Part shown: positions 7,259 to 16,629 of the stretch, piece by piece | Numbering within the stretch: position 1 is the stretch's first letter | Layout of the letters: every line of letters begins with the position of its first letter | Assembly (NCBI RefSeq): GCF_947499585.1 | Contig: NZ_CANMOO010000002.1 | Coordinates: 558,001 to 622,000, forward strand | Length of the DNA stretch: 64,000 nucleotides | Direction: 5' to 3' | Origin: an uncultured Allomuricauda sp. | GTDB lineage: Bacteria; Bacteroidota; Bacteroidia; Flavobacteriales; Flavobacteriaceae | Program-made: the position numbers and the translations under genes | The notes under the pieces: model-generated | The model's input: only the letters and a program-made list of their open reading frames with translations | The model's database searches: none | Told to the model about the DNA's origin: nothing

Positions 7259-10200
7259 TTGGAAGCTTACAGCTTTAAAATATTCAACGCATCCGCAGGC
7301 TCAGGTAAGACTTATACCTTGGCCAAAGAATACCTCAAATTGCTGTTGTCCAATGACTCCTCCATAAAATTTAGGCAGATTTTGGCCATTACCTTTACCA
7401 ATAAAGCTGTTGGGGAAATGAAAACCCGGATTTTGGATAACCTTCATGCTTTTGGAAGTGATAAAAATCAAGGGGCACTATTCCATGAAATCTGCCAAGA
7501 CCTTTCATTAAGTGCCGAGCAACTTCAACAACGATCAAAAACAGTACTTAAAAGAATTTTGCACAACTACTCTTTCTTTGAGGTTTCCACAATTGACAAA
7601 TTCAATCATAAGATTATAAAGACATTTGCCCGCGACCTTCAGCTTTCGCAAAATTTTGAGGTAGAGTTGGATGTTGAATTGCTTTTGGAAGAAGCCGTGG
7701 GACATTTACTGGAAAGGGCTGGAACAGATAAAGAACTCACTCAAGTTTTGCTCGCTTTCTCACTTGAAAAGATTGATGATGATAAGAGTTGGAATATTTC
7801 ATATGACCTAGTGGAAATTGGAAAATTGCTTTTTCAAGAAAATCATTCTGGGCATGTGGAAAAACTGCTAACGAAATCGATACGTGATTTTCAACAAATT
7901 CAAAAGAACATCACTTCACAAATAAAAGTGATTGAAAACAATATCGGTATTGAAGCCCAAAAAGTACTTCAGGAGATTGAAAATCAAGGATTTGATTCTT
8001 CTGATTTTCCAAGACAGACCCTCCCTAATCACTTCAGAAAAATAATTGATGGTGAGTTTGGCATTAAAATGCTTTACAACAACAAATTAGAACAAAACTT
8101 ACTTGAGAATAAAGTCCTTAAAGCTGCCAATAAAAGAGATGCGACCCATCTAACAAGTATTATTTTAGAAAGTTTTTTATCCATCAAAAAAAGCATTTAT
8201 AAACGTAGTTACCTCAAAAATATTTATGGCAATATAGTTCCGCTTACATTGTTGAATGAAATCGCAAAAGAAATCAAGAACATAGAGATTGAAAGGGATG
8301 TAATTCCAATTTCGTCATTGAATTCATTATTGTCAAAAGAAATAAAAAATCAACCTGTTCCTTTTATTTATGAAAGGATGGGAGAAAAATACAGGCATTA
8401 TTTTATTGATGAGTTCCAAGATACTTCCAAAATGCAATGGGACAACCTCATTCCTTTGATTGGAAACGCTCTAGAAAGTGAAAATGAAAAAAAAGAAAGT
8501 GGTTCCTTATTTCTTGTAGGAGATGTTAAGCAGGCCATTTATAGATGGCGTGGAGGCAGAGCAGAACAGTTCCTAAATCTTATTAATCTAAAATCCCATC
8601 CTTTTGTAGTGGGCCCTAACATCAACACTTTGGACACAAATTGGAGAAGTTATAGCGAAATTGTCCAATTCAACAATAGCTTTTTCACATTGGTTGCGCC
8701 ATTTTTAAAGGGGGAGGATTACAAAAATCTTTTTTTAGAAGGTTGCGATCAAAAACCCAATAACAAGTCTGGTGGTTTTGTACAATTATCATTTTTGGAC
8801 AACAACATCAATGACAAGGAAGAAGCCTATTGCAATGAAGTTCTAAAAACTATTGATGAAGTTATATCCAAAAAGTACTTCTTCTCTGATATTTGCATTC
8901 TAGTCCGTGATAATAATAAAGGTATGCTTTTGGCCAATTTTCTATCTGAAAAAGAAATTCCCATTATCTCTTCAGATTCTTTGTTGTTGAGCAACAATGA
9001 AAAGGTTCGTTTTCTTATTTCATTACTAAAAGTGATGGATGATTTAAATGATAAAGAAGCTCGCTATGAAACCTTGATGTTTCTGGCTAAAAAAGAAAAA
9101 CATGATTTTATATCCTCCAACATCGACAACCTTGAAGAGTTGTTTTCCACTACTTATGGGTTTCATTTGAACAGTTTAAAAGGGCAATCGGTTTTCACAA
9201 TTCTTGAAAAGGCCATCATCCAATTTGACCTATCTGTAAACACAGCTGCCTATCTTTCTTTTTTAATGGATGAGGTATTGATCGTAGAAAAAAGGGATGG
9301 GCCAGGGTTACATTCTTTTCTAAAATATTGGGAGAAGAAAAAAGCAAGTCTTTCCATTACTGCTCCTGATAATGTTAACGCGGTTAAAATCATGACCATT
9401 CACAAAGCCAAGGGCCTAGAATTTCCAATTGTAATCTTCCCTTTTGCCAATGCGATAATAGATGATAAACGAAAGAAAAAGAAATCTTGGGTTCCCAAAG
9501 TTAATGACAAACATGATTTTGGGTTAGATGAATTCTTGATCAACACAAACCAAGAAATGTTGCATTATAACCAGATTACAGCAGATGTATATATTGATGA
9601 AGTAAAAAAAACGGAATTGGATGCCATGAACGTATTATATGTGGCATTGACCAGGGCTGAAAAAGCACTCTATGTTATTTCTGAAGTAAGTAAGAACAGT
9701 CCCTCTTTAATGAATGCCACCTCCTATTCGGACTTATTTTATTGTTACTTGCAAAACCAGGAGGTTCCTAAAAACGATCAGGAGGTTTATGCTTTTGGCG
9801 TAGCGCTGGAAAATAATGCAACTGCTTCTGCATCGTCCACCAAAAATCTTCATATTTCTTATCTAACAAGGCAAAAAGAAGACCCAGGCTTTACCATTTC
9901 AACAAAATCCAGTCATTTATGGGATGATGAAAAAAGAGAGGCTATTGAAATGGGTAATCTTATTCATTTCGCACTTAGCAACATCATTACAAGTGACGAT
10001 GTCCCCCATGCCATTGAAAAACTTCAGTTATCTGGTCATATTCCTGAAGATGCCACCAATTATCTAAAAGAAAAGATACTTGGTGTTGTCAATCATCCAG
10101 AACTGAAGAGGTATTTCTCTGATGAGTACCAAATATTGAATGAGCAAGAGATACTAACTATAGATGGGGGGTCATTGCGCCCAGACCGAATTGCAATTAA

Positions 10201-10363
10201 AAATAATGAAGCAACAATTATTGACTATAAAACAGGAAAAACATCTCCATCTCACAAAGAACAGATTACGCAATATGCTGATGTGCTAAAAGAGATGGAT
10301 TTTGAAATTAAACATACTATTATTGTCTATATTGATCACCTAATAAATCCCGTTTTTCTTTAA
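7259..10363 (+). CDS. addA: AddA/RecB-like helicase-nuclease (UvrD-type helicase with PD-(D/E)XK domain)
   Basis: Processes double-strand breaks for recombination together with an AddB partner. The start is a TTG at 7259. It places the Walker A ASAGSGKT at residues 11-18, the usual position, and no in-frame ATG precedes the motif. Superfamily 1 motifs follow: DEFQD at 384-388, GDVKQAIYRWRGG shortly after, and VALTRAEKALYV near 795. The C-terminal nuclease shows Asp976 (RPDRIAI) and DYKTGK at 989-994. Only 11 bases separate it from kbl. The likely AddB partner begins at 13110, beyond kbl and ompA. Confidence 0.9.
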   Translation: MEAYSFKIFNASAGSGKTYTLAKEYLKLLLSNDSSIKFRQILAITFTNKAVGEMKTRILDNLHAFGSDKNQGALFHEICQDLSLSAEQLQQRSKTVLKRILHNYSFFEVSTIDKFNHKIIKTFARDLQLSQNFEVELDVELLLEEAVGHLLERAGTDKELTQVLLAFSLEKIDDDKSWNISYDLVEIGKLLFQENHSGHVEKLLTKSIRDFQQIQKNITSQIKVIENNIGIEAQKVLQEIENQGFDSSDFPRQTLPNHFRKIIDGEFGIKMLYNNKLEQNLLENKVLKAANKRDATHLTSIILESFLSIKKSIYKRSYLKNIYGNIVPLTLLNEIAKEIKNIEIERDVIPISSLNSLLSKEIKNQPVPFIYERMGEKYRHYFIDEFQDTSKMQWDNLIPLIGNALESENEKKESGSLFLVGDVKQAIYRWRGGRAEQFLNLINLKSHPFVVGPNINTLDTNWRSYSEIVQFNNSFFTLVAPFLKGEDYKNLFLEGCDQKPNNKSGGFVQLSFLDNNINDKEEAYCNEVLKTIDEVISKKYFFSDICILVRDNNKGMLLANFLSEKEIPIISSDSLLLSNNEKVRFLISLLKVMDDLNDKEARYETLMFLAKKEKHDFISSNIDNLEELFSTTYGFHLNSLKGQSVFTILEKAIIQFDLSVNTAAYLSFLMDEVLIVEKRDGPGLHSFLKYWEKKKASLSITAPDNVNAVKIMTIHKAKGLEFPIVIFPFANAIIDDKRKKKKSWVPKVNDKHDFGLDEFLINTNQEMLHYNQITADVYIDEVKKTELDAMNVLYVALTRAEKALYVISEVSKNSPSLMNATSYSDLFYCYLQNQEVPKNDQEVYAFGVALENNATASASSTKNLHISYLTRQKEDPGFTISTKSSHLWDDEKREAIEMGNLIHFALSNIITSDDVPHAIEKLQLSGHIPEDATNYLKEKILGVVNHPELKRYFSDEYQILNEQEILTIDGGSLRPDRIAIKNNEATIIDYKTGKTSPSHKEQITQYADVLKEMDFEIKHTIIVYIDHLINPVFL

Positions 10364-10374
10364 ACTAAAAAACT

Positions 10375-11577
10375 ATGTACGGAAAAATAAAAGAGCATCT
10401 TGCAAATGAGTTGGACGCCATAAAAGAGGCAGGCCTATTTAAAAAAGAACGCATTATCACATCTCCACAAGATGCGGTCATAAAAATATCTACAGGACAA
10501 GAAGTCATTAACTTTTGTGCCAATAATTATTTAGGGCTTTCATCACACCCAGATGTGGTACAAGCAGCTAAAGATGCACTGGATTCTCATGGTTTTGGTA
10601 TGTCTTCGGTTAGATTTATTTGTGGCACTCAGGATATCCATAAAGAACTAGAAGAAAAGATTGCCAACTTCTATGGCACGGAGGATACTATCTTGTATGC
10701 TGCAGCTTTTGATGCCAATGGTGGCGTGTTTGAGCCTTTATTGACCGCAGAGGATGCCATAATCTCAGATTCGTTGAATCATGCATCAATAATTGATGGT
10801 GTTCGCCTTTGTAAAGCCAAAAGGTATAGGTACGCCAATAATGATATGGCCGATTTGGAAGCTCAGCTCAAACAGAGCGAAAAAGATGGTGCTCGATTTA
10901 AAATTATCGTTACTGACGGTGTTTTTTCTATGGATGGACTCTTAGCTCCTCTAGATAAAATTTGTGATTTAGCGGACAAGTATGATGCCATGGTAATGAT
11001 TGATGAATGCCACTCTGCAGGCTTTATTGGTGAAACCGGAAGAGGAACTCTTGAGGAAAAAGGAGTTATGAATCGCATAGATATTATTACAGGCACCTTG
11101 GGCAAAGCACTTGGAGGCGCAATGGGAGGGTATACCACAGGTAAAAAAGAAATTATAGAAATGTTGCGCCAAAGGTCTCGGCCCTATTTGTTCTCCAATT
11201 CCCTTGCTCCAGCCATTGTAGGAGCTTCTATCAAGGTGTTTGAAATGTTGGACAAGGATACCTCGCTAAGAGACAAACTTCAAAGCAACACTGAATATTT
11301 TAAAAAAGGGATGAAACAAGCCGGTTTTGACATTATTGATGGTGATTCGGCCATAGTACCCGTAATGCTGTATGATGCCAAGCTTTCCCAACAAATGGCA
11401 GATATGCTTTTAGAGAAGGGTATTTATGTAATTGGTTTCTTCTATCCAGTGGTCCCAAAAGGCAAGGCCCGCATACGTGTGCAACTGTCAGCAGCCCACG
11501 AACAGCATCACTTGGATCAAGCAATTGAGGCATTCATTCAAGTGGGAAAAACATTGAAAATCGTTGAAATGCAGTAA
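10375..11577 (+). CDS. kbl: Glycine C-acetyltransferase (2-amino-3-ketobutyrate CoA ligase)
   Basis: PLP enzyme of the alpha-oxoamine synthase family that cleaves 2-amino-3-ketobutyrate with CoA to glycine and acetyl-CoA in threonine breakdown. The PLP lysine is Lys244 in [15 protein letters not shown], and the cofactor pocket shows [10 protein letters not shown] and [11 protein letters not shown]. The 400-residue length and the extended N-terminus fit Kbl better than the related BioF or HemA. No threonine dehydrogenase gene is in the window. It is probably co-transcribed with the helicase gene 11 bases upstream. Confidence 0.93.
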   Translation: MYGKIKEHLANELDAIKEAGLFKKERIITSPQDAVIKISTGQEVINFCANNYLGLSSHPDVVQAAKDALDSHGFGMSSVRFICGTQDIHKELEEKIANFYGTEDTILYAAAFDANGGVFEPLLTAEDAIISDSLNHASIIDGVRLCKAKRYRYANNDMADLEAQLKQSEKDGARFKIIVTDGVFSMDGLLAPLDKICDLADKYDAMVMIDECHSAGFIGETGRGTLEEKGVMNRIDIITGTLGKALGGAMGGYTTGKKEIIEMLRQRSRPYLFSNSLAPAIVGASIKVFEMLDKDTSLRDKLQSNTEYFKKGMKQAGFDIIDGDSAIVPVMLYDAKLSQQMADMLLEKGIYVIGFFYPVVPKGKARIRVQLSAAHEQHHLDQAIEAFIQVGKTLKIVEMQ

Positions 11578-11616
11578 ATGTTCCATGTAATGCATCAAAA
11601 AAAAAGAAAAATTGAT

Positions 11617-11647
11617 TTTGTTAATAAGTCTTAACAACTTACATTTG
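11617..11647 (+). promoter_or_regulatory. Textbook Bacteroidota promoter of the OmpA gene
   Basis: TTTG (11617-11620), exactly 19 bases, then TACATTTG (11640-11647): this is the full TTTG-N19-TAnnTTTG consensus of the Bacteroidota housekeeping sigma factor. The predicted start lies about 11654, leaving a leader of roughly 28 bases before the ATG at 11682. The perfect match fits a highly expressed outer-membrane protein. Confidence 0.82.
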
Positions 11648-11681
11648 CTGCTGATAAACACTTAAACTTAAAATTTTGAGC

Positions 11682-13040
11682 ATGAAACATCTTAGCAAAT
11701 TATTAGTTGTTGCCCTATTAGTTTTAGGCGCTAACAACCTACAAGCGCAAGACGAGAATAATCCGTGGCAGATTAGTTTTGGGGTGAACGCAATTGACCT
11801 TTATCCTACCAACGATGAGAACAACCCGTTCTCTAGTACTACATTGTTTGATGAGTACTTCAACGTTTCTGACCACTGGAACATCTTGCCTTCCGTTTCT
11901 TACGTGGCTGCATCCAAATATATTGGAAGTGGATTTTCTGTAGGTGCAAGAGGTTCTTTAAATAGAATTGAAAACAATGGTGACCAAGCAGTTGATGATC
12001 TTTCGCATTACGCTATAGATGGTACCATTAAGTACAACTTCCTTAAAAACACAACTATTGACCCATTTGCGGAAATAGGTGGTGGTTATACTTGGGTTGA
12101 TGAAATTGGTGCTGGTACTGCAAATGCAGGTATTGGTGTAAACATCTGGTTTTCAGAAAACATCGGTTTAACATTACAGACTCAGTACAAACATGCTTTT
12201 GAAGATTATTTAGTAAAGCATTTCCAACACATGGCAGGTATTAGCATCAAATTTGGTGGAACTGACACTGACGGTGATGGAATCTATGACAAAGACGATG
12301 CTTGTCCAGAGGTTGCTGGTCTAGAAGCATTCAACGGTTGTCCAGATGCTGACGGCGATGGTATTGAAGATAGCAAAGATAGCTGTCCTAACGAAGCTGG
12401 TTCTAAAGAAATGAACGGTTGTCCAGATGCTGACGGTGACGGTGTTGCTGACAAAGATGATGCTTGTCCTAACGAAGCTGGTCTTGCTGCTTTAGCTGGT
12501 TGTCCAGATGCTGACGGTGATGGTGTTGCTGACAAAGATGATCAGTGTCCTAACGAAGCTGGTCCTGCTGAGAACAGCGGATGCCCTTGGCCTGATGCTG
12601 ATGGTGACAGTGTTCTTGACAAAGACGATCAATGTCCTCAAGTAGCTGGTACTGTTGCTAACAACGGTTGCCCAGAAGTAACTGAAGAAGTTCAAAAACA
12701 ATTGAACGATTATGCTAGAACTATCTTGTTTGATACTGGTAGATCTTCTATCAAAGCAGAATCTACTTCTGTAATGGTTGATATCATCACTATCTTAAAT
12801 GAGTATCCTAATGCTAAGTTTACAGTAGAAGGACATACTGATAGTGTTGGTGGTGCTTCAACAAACCAAAAACTTTCTGAGTCAAGAGCTAACTCTGTAA
12901 GAGACTTCTTGATTGACAAAGGCGTTGGTGCTGATAGATTAACTGCTATCGGATATGGTGAAGACAAGCCAATCGCAACTAACAACAACAGAGCTGGAAG
13001 AGCTCAAAACAGAAGAGTTGAAATCAACTTGGTAAAATAA
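11682..13040 (+). CDS. OmpA-family outer-membrane protein with thrombospondin type 3 repeats
   Basis: Abundant envelope protein that ties the outer membrane to peptidoglycan. From the ATG at 11682 (preferred to a TTG six bases upstream) a signal peptide runs to about residue 23 (QAQ). Residues about 25-185 look like a beta-barrel. Residues about 195-325 carry five acidic repeats of the DADGDG...CP type, the calcium-binding type 3 repeat. The C-terminal OmpA domain contains the peptidoglycan-binding stretch [10 protein letters not shown]...LSESRA and NRRVEI. It has a consensus promoter and a strong terminator of its own, so it is expressed independently of the kbl and addB genes around it. Confidence 0.95.
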   Translation: MKHLSKLLVVALLVLGANNLQAQDENNPWQISFGVNAIDLYPTNDENNPFSSTTLFDEYFNVSDHWNILPSVSYVAASKYIGSGFSVGARGSLNRIENNGDQAVDDLSHYAIDGTIKYNFLKNTTIDPFAEIGGGYTWVDEIGAGTANAGIGVNIWFSENIGLTLQTQYKHAFEDYLVKHFQHMAGISIKFGGTDTDGDGIYDKDDACPEVAGLEAFNGCPDADGDGIEDSKDSCPNEAGSKEMNGCPDADGDGVADKDDACPNEAGLAALAGCPDADGDGVADKDDQCPNEAGPAENSGCPWPDADGDSVLDKDDQCPQVAGTVANNGCPEVTEEVQKQLNDYARTILFDTGRSSIKAESTSVMVDIITILNEYPNAKFTVEGHTDSVGGASTNQKLSESRANSVRDFLIDKGVGADRLTAIGYGEDKPIATNNNRAGRAQNRRVEINLVK

Positions 13041-13067
13041 GAATTAGAAAACTTAGTTTTCTTTTCA

Positions 13068-13099
13068 AAAAAGGCCCTGCATTTGCAGGGCCTTTTTTA
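13068..13099 (+). terminator. Strong terminator after the OmpA gene
   Basis: GGCCCTGCA (13073-13081) pairs with TGCAGGGCC (13084-13092) and is followed by six T residues. The addB start codon lies only about a dozen bases beyond the T-run. Confidence 0.85.
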
Positions 13100-13109
13100 T
13101 TTTTAGCAT

Positions 13110-15836
13110 ATGCATCAAAGTTTTCTTCAATATGTTCTGGATGACCTGCTAAAAAAAGAAGTGGCTATTGAGTCATTAACTTTCGTTCTACCCAGCAAAC
13201 GGTCGGGTACTTTTCTAAAAAAGCATATTTCCAATATCCTTATCAAAAACAGCTTTAGCCCAAAAATTCTGGCTATCGAGGATTTTGTAGAAGACATCTC
13301 TGGTATTACCTCTGCATCTTCCATAGACTTGCTTATTCAACTCTATACAGTTTATAAAAGCTCCAAAATAGAAGTTCATGATGATTTTTATACTTTTTTA
13401 AAATGGGGGCAAACGCTGCTTCAAGATTTTAATGAGATAGACAGGTATCTCATTCCCTCCAAGGATATCCTCAACTATCTATCTGCCATAAAAGAAATCA
13501 ACCATTGGTCTTTAAAAAATGAGAAAACAGAACTGATCCAAAAATATTTACAGTTTTGGAATAGTCTTGAATCTTTATATAATTCTTTTACTACTTCGCT
13601 ATTAAATCAAAAGAAAGGGTATCAAGGCCTAATCTATAGAAAGGCAAATGAAAATCTTGTTGATTATTGTAAAACCAATATAAATGATTCCTTGGTTTTT
13701 GTAGGCTTCAATGCTCTCAATTCTGCAGAATCAAACATCATACAATACTTTCTTGAACACACCAATAGCCAAATCTATTGGGATATTGATTCTTATTTTC
13801 TTGACGATGCTATTCATGACGCTGGTCTTTTTATCAGAAATTATAAAAGGCAATGGCCCTATTATAGTGTCAGGAATTTAACTGGGGTTCATAATAGTTT
13901 TTTATCTCCTAAAAGCATTTCCATTACAGGCGTGCCCAAAAGTATTTCACAAGCCAAGTACGTTGGGGAAATTTTAAAGGGAATTAAATCAGAATCCCCT
14001 ACTGGGTTTAAAAACACAGCTCTGGTTCTGGCAGATGAATCTTTGCTCAACCCTATTCTTCAAGCTATTCCAAATGAAATCAATGAGGTAAACATCACTA
14101 TGGGTCTGCCTCTTAACAAAACCGTACTGTATTCATTTTTTCTGTCCTTTTTAGAACTCAATATAGCCTCCACAGAGAAGGGGTGGTTTTACAAAGATGT
14201 TTTAGAATTTCTATCAAACCCATACAGCATATCTATTTCCGCTTCTCAACAAGTGGACTTCGCAAAGGTAATTCCAAAGGATATTAAAGAAACTAATAGG
14301 CTTTATCTCAATCATAACAACCTTTCTAAATATACCGGAGCAAAGCAGGTATTGGAAATTATATTCCCGCCAAAAGCTATTTCATCAGTACAATGGATAG
14401 ACAATTGCCTGTTGCTGATTCAAAGCTTAAAAAAAATCTTTGATGTAGAAGAGAACCCCCAAGAACTTGAGTCTTTATATCGATTTTACACCCTGTTTAA
14501 TCAACTAAAAACCCATTTAAACGCTATTGACCTTAAACCAGGTCTAAAATCAGTTAAAAGCTTGTTTAAACAGCTAGCAACTATGGAAACGCTAGATTTT
14601 ATTGGTGAGCCTTTATCCGGATTGCAGATAATGGGTATGCTGGAGAGTCGAAATTTAGACTTTGAAACGGTGATACTTACCTCTGTAAATGAAGGTATAC
14701 TCCCCTCAGGAAAATCTAACAATTCTTTTATCCCTTTTGATGTAAAACGGGAATACGGACTGCCCACATACAAAGAGAAGGATGCTATATATACATACCA
14801 TTTTTATAGATTGATCCAACGTGCTAAAAATGTTCATATCATCTATAACACCGAACCAGACGTTTTAGAAGGCGGCGAAAAAAGCAGGTTAATTTCTCAG
14901 TTGCTCACAGATGATAGCATTTCAAAATACGTCACACATCATATTGCATCTCCTCAAGTTAAAATTTCACCATCTCCTATAGCTGAGATATCTAAAAGTC
15001 CGCTACTTTTAAAAGACATAGCATCTTTTGCAGATAACGGATTTTCACCAACTTCTCTAACCAATTACATTAGAAACCCACTTGAGTTCTATAAAAAGAA
15101 CATTCTTAAAGTAAATGATGTTTCTGAAGTTGAGGAAACGATAGCCGCCAACACTTTTGGCACAATAGTACATGATAGTCTAGAGGAACTGTACCTACCT
15201 CTTATCAATAAAATTTTAACATTGGAAAATACCGCTGATCTGGCAAAAAAAACCCCAGAGGTGGTAAAAACGCACTTTTACAAAAACCTGCCTGGAGTTG
15301 ATATTTTAAAAGGCAAATTTCTTCTGGTCTACAATGTAATTGTAAAATATCTACAGAATTTTATCGCCCAAGAAATAAAACAACTAGAAAAGCATGAAAT
15401 AAAAATCTTGGGATTAGAAGAAAAACTTGTTGTGCAACTGAATATGCCAGAATTAGCCTTTCCTATAAAGCTCAAAGGCACATTGGACAGGGTTGACCAA
15501 ATTGATGGTGTTACCAGAATAATTGACTATAAAACTGGAAAAGTAGAACCTAGAAATGTCAAAATTACAGATTGGGAAGAACTAGTTTTAAATTACGATA
15601 AAAGCAAGGCATTTCAATTGCTATGTTATGCTTTCTTATATTCTAAAAAGCATGACGCCAATCCTTTACATGCTGGGATTTACTCCTTTAAAAATTTGAG
15701 TCAAGGCTTTTTACCCTTTTACTCGAATGGGGTCAATATAGACCACGATACGCTCAACACTTTTGAAAGTTATTTGAAAAGAATAATCCTAGAAATCTGT
15801 AACTCCAGTATTCCTTTTACTGAAAAAAAGGTGTAA
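13110..15836 (+). CDS. addB: AddB-like PD-(D/E)XK nuclease
   Basis: Second subunit of the AddAB-type recombination nuclease. The N-terminus FVLPSKRSGTFLKKHI occupies the Walker A position but lacks the GKT, as expected of the inactive helicase half. The C-terminal nuclease shows LKGTLDRVD followed by IDYKTGK (Asp806-Tyr-Lys). In well-studied AddB proteins cysteines around this domain hold an iron-sulphur cluster. Here the matching stretch reads NYIRNPLEFYKKN without cysteine, so the cluster is probably absent. The ATG at 13110 sits just behind the ompA terminator, so transcription must come from read-through or a promoter inside the upstream gene. Confidence 0.85.
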   Translation: MHQSFLQYVLDDLLKKEVAIESLTFVLPSKRSGTFLKKHISNILIKNSFSPKILAIEDFVEDISGITSASSIDLLIQLYTVYKSSKIEVHDDFYTFLKWGQTLLQDFNEIDRYLIPSKDILNYLSAIKEINHWSLKNEKTELIQKYLQFWNSLESLYNSFTTSLLNQKKGYQGLIYRKANENLVDYCKTNINDSLVFVGFNALNSAESNIIQYFLEHTNSQIYWDIDSYFLDDAIHDAGLFIRNYKRQWPYYSVRNLTGVHNSFLSPKSISITGVPKSISQAKYVGEILKGIKSESPTGFKNTALVLADESLLNPILQAIPNEINEVNITMGLPLNKTVLYSFFLSFLELNIASTEKGWFYKDVLEFLSNPYSISISASQQVDFAKVIPKDIKETNRLYLNHNNLSKYTGAKQVLEIIFPPKAISSVQWIDNCLLLIQSLKKIFDVEENPQELESLYRFYTLFNQLKTHLNAIDLKPGLKSVKSLFKQLATMETLDFIGEPLSGLQIMGMLESRNLDFETVILTSVNEGILPSGKSNNSFIPFDVKREYGLPTYKEKDAIYTYHFYRLIQRAKNVHIIYNTEPDVLEGGEKSRLISQLLTDDSISKYVTHHIASPQVKISPSPIAEISKSPLLLKDIASFADNGFSPTSLTNYIRNPLEFYKKNILKVNDVSEVEETIAANTFGTIVHDSLEELYLPLINKILTLENTADLAKKTPEVVKTHFYKNLPGVDILKGKFLLVYNVIVKYLQNFIAQEIKQLEKHEIKILGLEEKLVVQLNMPELAFPIKLKGTLDRVDQIDGVTRIIDYKTGKVEPRNVKITDWEELVLNYDKSKAFQLLCYAFLYSKKHDANPLHAGIYSFKNLSQGFLPFYSNGVNIDHDTLNTFESYLKRIILEICNSSIPFTEKKV

Positions 15837-16547
15837 TTACTTTAAATCGGGCCGTGTAGGTCGCACTTCTATTTTGCTTGGTAGCGTACGAGGGTTCATC
15901 AATAATAAATCAACCACAAGCTTTCCGATATCCTCTGCCTGTATTTTCCATGAATCTTTTGTAGAAGGTTCATTTCCATTAAAATGGGTTGCCACGGAAC
16001 CGGGCATTATTGTAGTTACCTTGATATTGTATTTTCTCAAATCCAACATCGCTGCCTGAGTAAAGCCAACCACACCAAATTTAGTGGCATTATATCCTGC
16101 ACCCTGAGCAAAAAAATTAGTCCCCGCTAAACTTGCCAAGGTCATATAGTACCCTTCAGACTTTTTTAATGCTTCTACTGAAGCTTTTAATGTATGAAAA
16201 ACACCATTAAGGTTCACATTGATCATCTGATGCCATTCACCTTCATCCATTTCATCAACAGGTGCAAAATGACCTACACCAGCATTGGCCAGAACAAAAT
16301 CCAATTGCCCCCATTTCTCCAAAATTATCTGAACAGCATTTACCTCATCAGTAAGCTTTGAAACATCTGAAGGTATTCCCAGCACATTTGCTTCATCTCC
16401 TAAACTTTTTGCGGCTTGGCTAACTCCTTCTATACTTCTTCCACTTATGGCAACATTCATACCCTGTTGCAGCAGAGATTGGGCAACTCCATATCCAATT
16501 CCCTTTGTTCCACCAGTTATGTAGGCTACTTTACCCTTCAAATTCAT
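15837..16547 (-). CDS. SDR-family oxidoreductase
   Basis: Classical short-chain dehydrogenase of 236 residues. The nucleotide loop is TGGTKGIG (11-18), NAG is at 88-90, and the catalytic Ser139, Tyr152 and Lys156 (GYNATK) are all present. The cofactor pocket with SGRS after the second strand suggests NADPH. The substrate is unknown, and the resemblance is to the broad FabG/ketoreductase group. Its stop codon directly abuts the convergent addB stop with no gap, and nrdA on the same strand begins well upstream, separated by 82 bases. Confidence 0.9.
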   Translation of the reverse strand: MNLKGKVAYITGGTKGIGYGVAQSLLQQGMNVAISGRSIEGVSQAAKSLGDEANVLGIPSDVSKLTDEVNAVQIILEKWGQLDFVLANAGVGHFAPVDEMDEGEWHQMINVNLNGVFHTLKASVEALKKSEGYYMTLASLAGTNFFAQGAGYNATKFGVVGFTQAAMLDLRKYNIKVTTIMPGSVATHFNGNEPSTKDSWKIQAEDIGKLVVDLLLMNPRTLPSKIEVRPTRPDLK

Positions 16548-16629
16548 AGTCTATACATTTTAAAGATTTTGTCGCAGGCACAATGTCATCCTTAACTACG
16601 CTTACCAATAAAAGCACGCTACATCCTAT

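Noticed and set aside
12284-12535. Minus-strand serine/alanine-rich frame inside ompA
   Set aside because: Produced by the repeated aspartate/glycine codons of the type 3 repeats on the other strand.
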